Virus record (IMG/VR): IMGVR_UViG_3300040808_001336
Coordinates: 1 to 31,564 of that record
DNA: 31,564 bases
Strand: one strand, 5' to 3'
From: a virus
Notes under the pieces: generated by a model
The model's input: only the letters and a program-made list of their open reading frames with translations
What the model was told of the DNA's origin: nothing
Database searches by the model: none
Shown here: positions 29,532-31,564 of the stretch, in pieces
Position numbering within the stretch: the stretch's first letter is position 1
Layout: each line of letters starts with the position of its first letter
Made by a program: the position numbers and the translations under genes

Positions 29532-30216
29532 TTCTTAGAATCTCCCAAGTATGTTGCCAACCTGTAACATGATAATTGACACCTTTCTTATTTGCTTGTG
29601 CTAAAGGATAATCGTTACCATCTTCATCCATTCTGTCCCCAAAGAATATTATTCTATCTGTATCTTCAAAGTCTTGAAGTATTTGACTTTTATCAAATCC
29701 TTTAGGAGCAATATCAATACCTGTTTCGCCTCCTGGACGAGCTTCTAGTTCTGGAAACACAATGTTAAAGTTGTGAGCAATTAAATCACGCTCGTTATAT
29801 CTTTTGTCCCACGAAACATACATTTTACGTTGTTCTGTGTTTGCATTGCGTCCTACTATACTAAAGTTTACCATACCTGGTCGGTGTTCAAAGTGTAATC
29901 CTGTACGTATACTAAATGCACTTGCACTTAGTTGTTCGCTCAACCAGCCGTGTGCATCTTCTGGAAGTACCCATTCGTTAGTTCTAACATTTATACCATT
30001 TTCCCTAACATCATTGCCGGAACAATTATAGATTCTATTTACACTCATACAGATAGATTCTCCTAATTGCTCTAATGTTTTAGGATAATCACTTCCTGTA
30101 ACCAAATATACATTTTTTGTTAGACAAAACTTTCTAAACCAAACAGCAAATCTTTTATCTATTGCACTTCTACTCGGAGTAAGTGTTCCATCCACGTCAA
30201 ATATAAATTTATTCAT
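29506..30216 (-). CDS. HAD phosphatase/phosphomannomutase-like protein (eukaryotic PMM type)
   Basis: A 236-residue protein. FIFD7VD9GTLTPSRS is the HAD nucleophile motif and FFGDRMDEDGNDYPLA the acidic motif IV. RPGMVNFSIVGRNA and ETGIDIAPKGFDKSQIL are the substrate-binding blocks seen in human PMM2-type phosphomannomutases. It may interconvert mannose-6- and mannose-1-phosphate, or act as a sugar-phosphate phosphatase. ATG 30216 was chosen; the frame is open 7 codons further up to 30237. It overlaps the epimerase start by 26 bases. Confidence 0.82.
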   Translation of the reverse strand: MNKFIFDVDGTLTPSRSAIDKRFAVWFRKFCLTKNVYLVTGSDYPKTLEQLGESICMSVNRIYNCSGNDVRENGINVRTNEWVLPEDAHGWLSEQLSASAFSIRTGLHFEHRPGMVNFSIVGRNANTEQRKMYVSWDKRYNERDLIAHNFNIVFPELEARPGGETGIDIAPKGFDKSQILQDFEDTDRIIFFGDRMDEDGNDYPLAQANKKGVNYHVTGWQHTWEILRNEYSTNRL

Positions 30217-30367
30217 CTGTGCAAAATGCCTCTTCACCTTGTGTAAATTCTGCTTCTAAAACTGCTTGCTCAATATGACAACTCATAGCAGTTTCAAAAG
30301 TTTCATATCGAGTGAGTTTAGGTTCTGCGCTACCAATAACGCTACTTACGATCCAAAGTGTCCACAT
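30209..30367 (-). CDS. Small hypothetical protein
   Basis: A 52-residue protein from ATG 30367, set by AGGAGA 8 bases upstream; the frame is open further to 30394. It has a hydrophobic start (MWTLWIVSSVIGSAEP) and a Glu-rich remainder with two cysteines. The start may be a signal peptide or anchor. Unknown function. Confidence 0.58.
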   Translation of the reverse strand: MWTLWIVSSVIGSAEPKLTRYETFETAMSCHIEQAVLEAEFTQGEEAFCTDE

Positions 30368-30552
30368 TACGGGTTCTCCTTGATCCACACACATTCTGAA
30401 ACATCTTCAGGCGTGTCGTACATACGCTTACATTGTTCATAAGGATGAAGATATTCGCCCACGCACCATCCGAGAAGAAATACAATAAATGCAAATACTG
30501 TAAGAATCAAAAAACGTTTAATTATCTTTATACGTTCTTCAGCTGTTAGCAT
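30367..30552 (-). CDS. Small single-pass membrane protein
   Basis: A 61-residue protein with one membrane helix (about 13-31, FLILTVFAFIVFLLGWCVG) after a basic start. A short outer part with two cysteines (EQCKRMYDTPEDVSECVWI) could form a disulfide in the periplasm. The stop overlaps the next ATG. Unknown role, perhaps in lysis or exclusion. Confidence 0.62.
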   Translation of the reverse strand: MLTAEERIKIIKRFLILTVFAFIVFLLGWCVGEYLHPYEQCKRMYDTPEDVSECVWIKENP

Positions 30553-30682
30553 ATTCTTCCTCTCTAACTATAAAGTGTACCTTTACAATACCGTTTTTTT
30601 CTTTTTTAATATAAAACTCTAATCCAGCATCGATAAAGATTCTTCTAAGCTCGTTGATAGTAGGATCAGTATCTCTAACCAT
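30539..30682 (-). CDS. Small 47-residue protein
   Basis: The product (MVRDTDPTINELRRIFIDAG; LEFYIKKEKNGIVKVHFIVR) has a clean helix-strand-strand look. The ATG lies 8 bases inside the end of the cytidylyltransferase gene and the TGA lies 14 bases inside the next gene. This gapless fit is the main evidence. Function unknown. Confidence 0.58.
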   Translation of the reverse strand: MVRDTDPTINELRRIFIDAGLEFYIKKEKNGIVKVHFIVREEEYANS

Positions 30683-31094
30683 TGTTCTGTCTTTCTGCTA
30701 CACGCTTCCTCAAATCACTTGAGCTAAAGCGATGGTCACGTTTGTTGAAGTATAAATCAATATCACGTTTGCGGCATATATCTTTGCCTGTGAACTCTTT
30801 GTCTCTATACTCTTCTCCTAATATTCTAACATCAATATGATACATTGTCAAGATATCTTCTAGATCTTTTTCAGTACCATATGGAACTATTTCGTCTACA
30901 TAGCCTACTGCTTTTAGTTGAGTATAGCGTTCTACAACAGTTTGTATAGGTGAGTTCTTTTCTGCTCTATCTACACTTGGATCTACTTGCAGGCCGCAGA
31001 TCAAATAATCACATTGTTCTTTTGCTTCACGTAACATTTGTACATGCCCTGCATGTAATAAGTCAAATGTTGAACAAGTAAATCCTACTCGCAT
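30675..31094 (-). CDS. Cytidylyltransferase-like nucleotidyltransferase (TagD type)
   Basis: A 139-residue protein. GFTCSTFDLLH14AGH17VQML is the HxGH motif of the family, and YFNKRDHRFSSSDLRKRV the C-terminal signature region (usually ISTT-like). Length and sequence fit glycerol-3-phosphate cytidylyltransferase. It would form a CDP-alcohol or another nucleotide-activated head group. AAGGGA precedes the ATG. It may act with the PMM-like and epimerase genes on cell-surface or DNA-linked groups. Confidence 0.82.
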   Translation of the reverse strand: MRVGFTCSTFDLLHAGHVQMLREAKEQCDYLICGLQVDPSVDRAEKNSPIQTVVERYTQLKAVGYVDEIVPYGTEKDLEDILTMYHIDVRILGEEYRDKEFTGKDICRKRDIDLYFNKRDHRFSSSDLRKRVAERQNNG

Positions 31095-31204
31095 TTATTT
31101 TCCCTTTCGTTAACTACTTTCCAACTATAGTAAAATGTTATTCCGCCAAACACCATAGGGCAGAGGAATACAGCTAATAATCCTAACATACCTAAATCAA
31201 TCAT
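31085..31204 (-). CDS. Tiny single-pass membrane protein
   Basis: A 39-residue product with one long hydrophobic helix (MLGLLAVFLCPMVFGGITFY) and a charged tail (KVVNERENKCE). The ATG lies within the previous gene's end (8-base overlap) and the TAG is 10 bases inside the next gene. Function unknown. Confidence 0.58.
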   Translation of the reverse strand: MIDLGMLGLLAVFLCPMVFGGITFYYSWKVVNERENKCE

Positions 31205-31310
31205 CTTCCATCCTTTCTGCTAGTTCACGTAACATAGCAATAAGCTCTTCAATGGTATTTAGGTCGTTTGCGTTCTCTGTGTCAATTTCAAGTTCTAGTT
31301 TTACTTTCAT
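31197..31310 (-). CDS. Tiny acidic helical protein
   Basis: A 37-residue product (MKVKLELEIDTENANDLNTI; EELIAMLRELAERMEDD), strand then helix, with GGAGA upstream. It follows directly after the polymerase gene. Function unknown. Confidence 0.58.
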   Translation of the reverse strand: MKVKLELEIDTENANDLNTIEELIAMLRELAERMEDD

Positions 31311-31315
31311 ACATT

Positions 31316-31564
31316 TTAGTCTCCAAAGTCAAACAAACTATTAAATGTAGTGTGCTGTTTAGTATCCTCTAGGGGATAGTTCAACACTCCAATCAAGTTG
31401 TCTAACTTATTATCAATAATAGTTTCTGCCATAGCCGCATCGTCAAATGGCAGTTCTTTGAACCACTCTGGCAAACGTAGTTCATCTGTTGGATATGCTA
31501 CACTTGTATAGCCTAGTGGATTCTGTTTTAGTTTACAAACAATAACCTTCATACCATCAACAAT
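31316..31564 (-). CDS. gp43: DNA polymerase family B (gp43-like), C-terminal end only
   Basis: The frame is open through the right edge (82 codons visible plus stop), so the ATG at 31552 is internal and not a start. GMKVIVCKLKQNPLGYTSVA, PTDELRLPEWFKELPFDD and NKLDNLIGVLNYPLED match the layout of the C-terminal thumb end of T4-like polymerases, ending in SLFDFGD. The short acidic/aromatic end is where such polymerases touch the sliding clamp. The clamp gene nearby supports this. The assignment rests on a short piece, so it is moderate. Confidence 0.65.
   Translation of the reverse strand: MVDGMKVIVCKLKQNPLGYTSVAYPTDELRLPEWFKELPFDDAAMAETIIDNKLDNLIGVLNYPLEDTKQHTTFNSLFDFGD

Noticed and set aside
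30830-30858. TTGACA-17-TAGAAT inside the cytidylyltransferase gene as a promoter
   Set aside because: It is wholly inside conserved coding sequence and not close to a gene start; it is mentioned only as a weak candidate.
31316-31552. A separate 78-residue gene starting at the ATG at 31552
   Set aside because: The frame stays open to the window edge and the sequence looks like the C-terminal end of a larger polymerase, so the ATG is internal.
1-31564. tRNA genes, CRISPR arrays, insertion sequences or attachment sites
   Set aside because: The spaces between genes are at most about 110 bases and hold promoters, terminators or ribosome sites; no cloverleaf, direct-repeat array or transposase was seen.

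Overview
The window reads as part of the genome of a T4-like (contractile-tailed, lytic) marine phage. The sequence is AT-rich and almost wholly coding, with genes overlapping by 1-40 bases and nearly all on the minus strand. Replication genes of T4 type are present: the C-terminal end of a family B DNA polymerase (gp43-like) at the right edge, a gp45-like sliding clamp, and an RNase H/flap-type 5' nuclease. A MoxR-type AAA+ ATPase paired with a VWA/HExxH protein is, as far as I recall, common in T4-like marine phages. No photosynthesis gene is visible, so a cyanobacterial host is not required; SAR11-like or other marine bacteria are possible. No tRNA, CRISPR array, transposase or integrase was seen, and no gene-free stretch exceeds about 110 bases.

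Layout. (A) 1-9726 is an accessory block of small-molecule enzymes. At its core is a tightly overlapping minus-strand operon, 8534 down to 3204: PanD-like aspartate decarboxylase, two TauD-type oxygenases, a fatty-acid-desaturase-like membrane enzyme, a radical SAM enzyme, an unrecognised 203-residue protein and an ATP-grasp ligase. A consensus sigma70-type promoter sits directly in front of panD. Around it lie a partial Fe(II)/2OG oxygenase, a PP-loop protein, a pair of paralogous HTD-type oxygenases, an EctD/PhyH-like hydroxylase and a sulfotransferase-like protein. (B) 9731-16534 holds a tail-fibre-like protein, small conserved phage proteins, the VWA/HExxH protein with its MoxR partner, and an SGNH-like protein. 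(C) 16521-28017 holds the nuclease, an MBD4-like DNA glycosylase, QueE, FolE, a HIT protein, a phosphoribosyltransferase, a glycosyltransferase, a QueD-like protein and a divergent tRNA-guanine-transglycosylase (TGT/DpdA-like) protein. (D) 28018-31564 holds the sliding clamp, a sugar-nucleotide epimerase, a eukaryotic-type phosphomannomutase-like HAD protein, a TagD-like cytidylyltransferase, several tiny membrane or coiled proteins, and the polymerase end.

How they may work together. FolE, QueD and QueE are successive enzymes from GTP to 7-carboxy-7-deazaguanine. With a TGT/DpdA-like protein they fit a phage 7-deazaguanine DNA-modification pathway, of a kind already known in other phages; QueC is not in the window. 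The panD operon has the composition of a natural-product pathway: it would make beta-alanine (or a relative), oxidise and desaturate it or an acyl partner, and join pieces with an ATP-grasp ligase. I do not know of a described phage system with this gene set, and this is the strongest candidate for something new here. The product is unknown.

Regulation. Several TTGACA-N16/17-TATAAT-like promoters lie at the 3' ends of genes, in three cases with the TGA stop codon of the upstream gene inside TTGACA. Two ATAAATA motifs about 30 bases before start codons look like T4 late promoters. All calls come from reading translations and motifs by eye; no database search was made.
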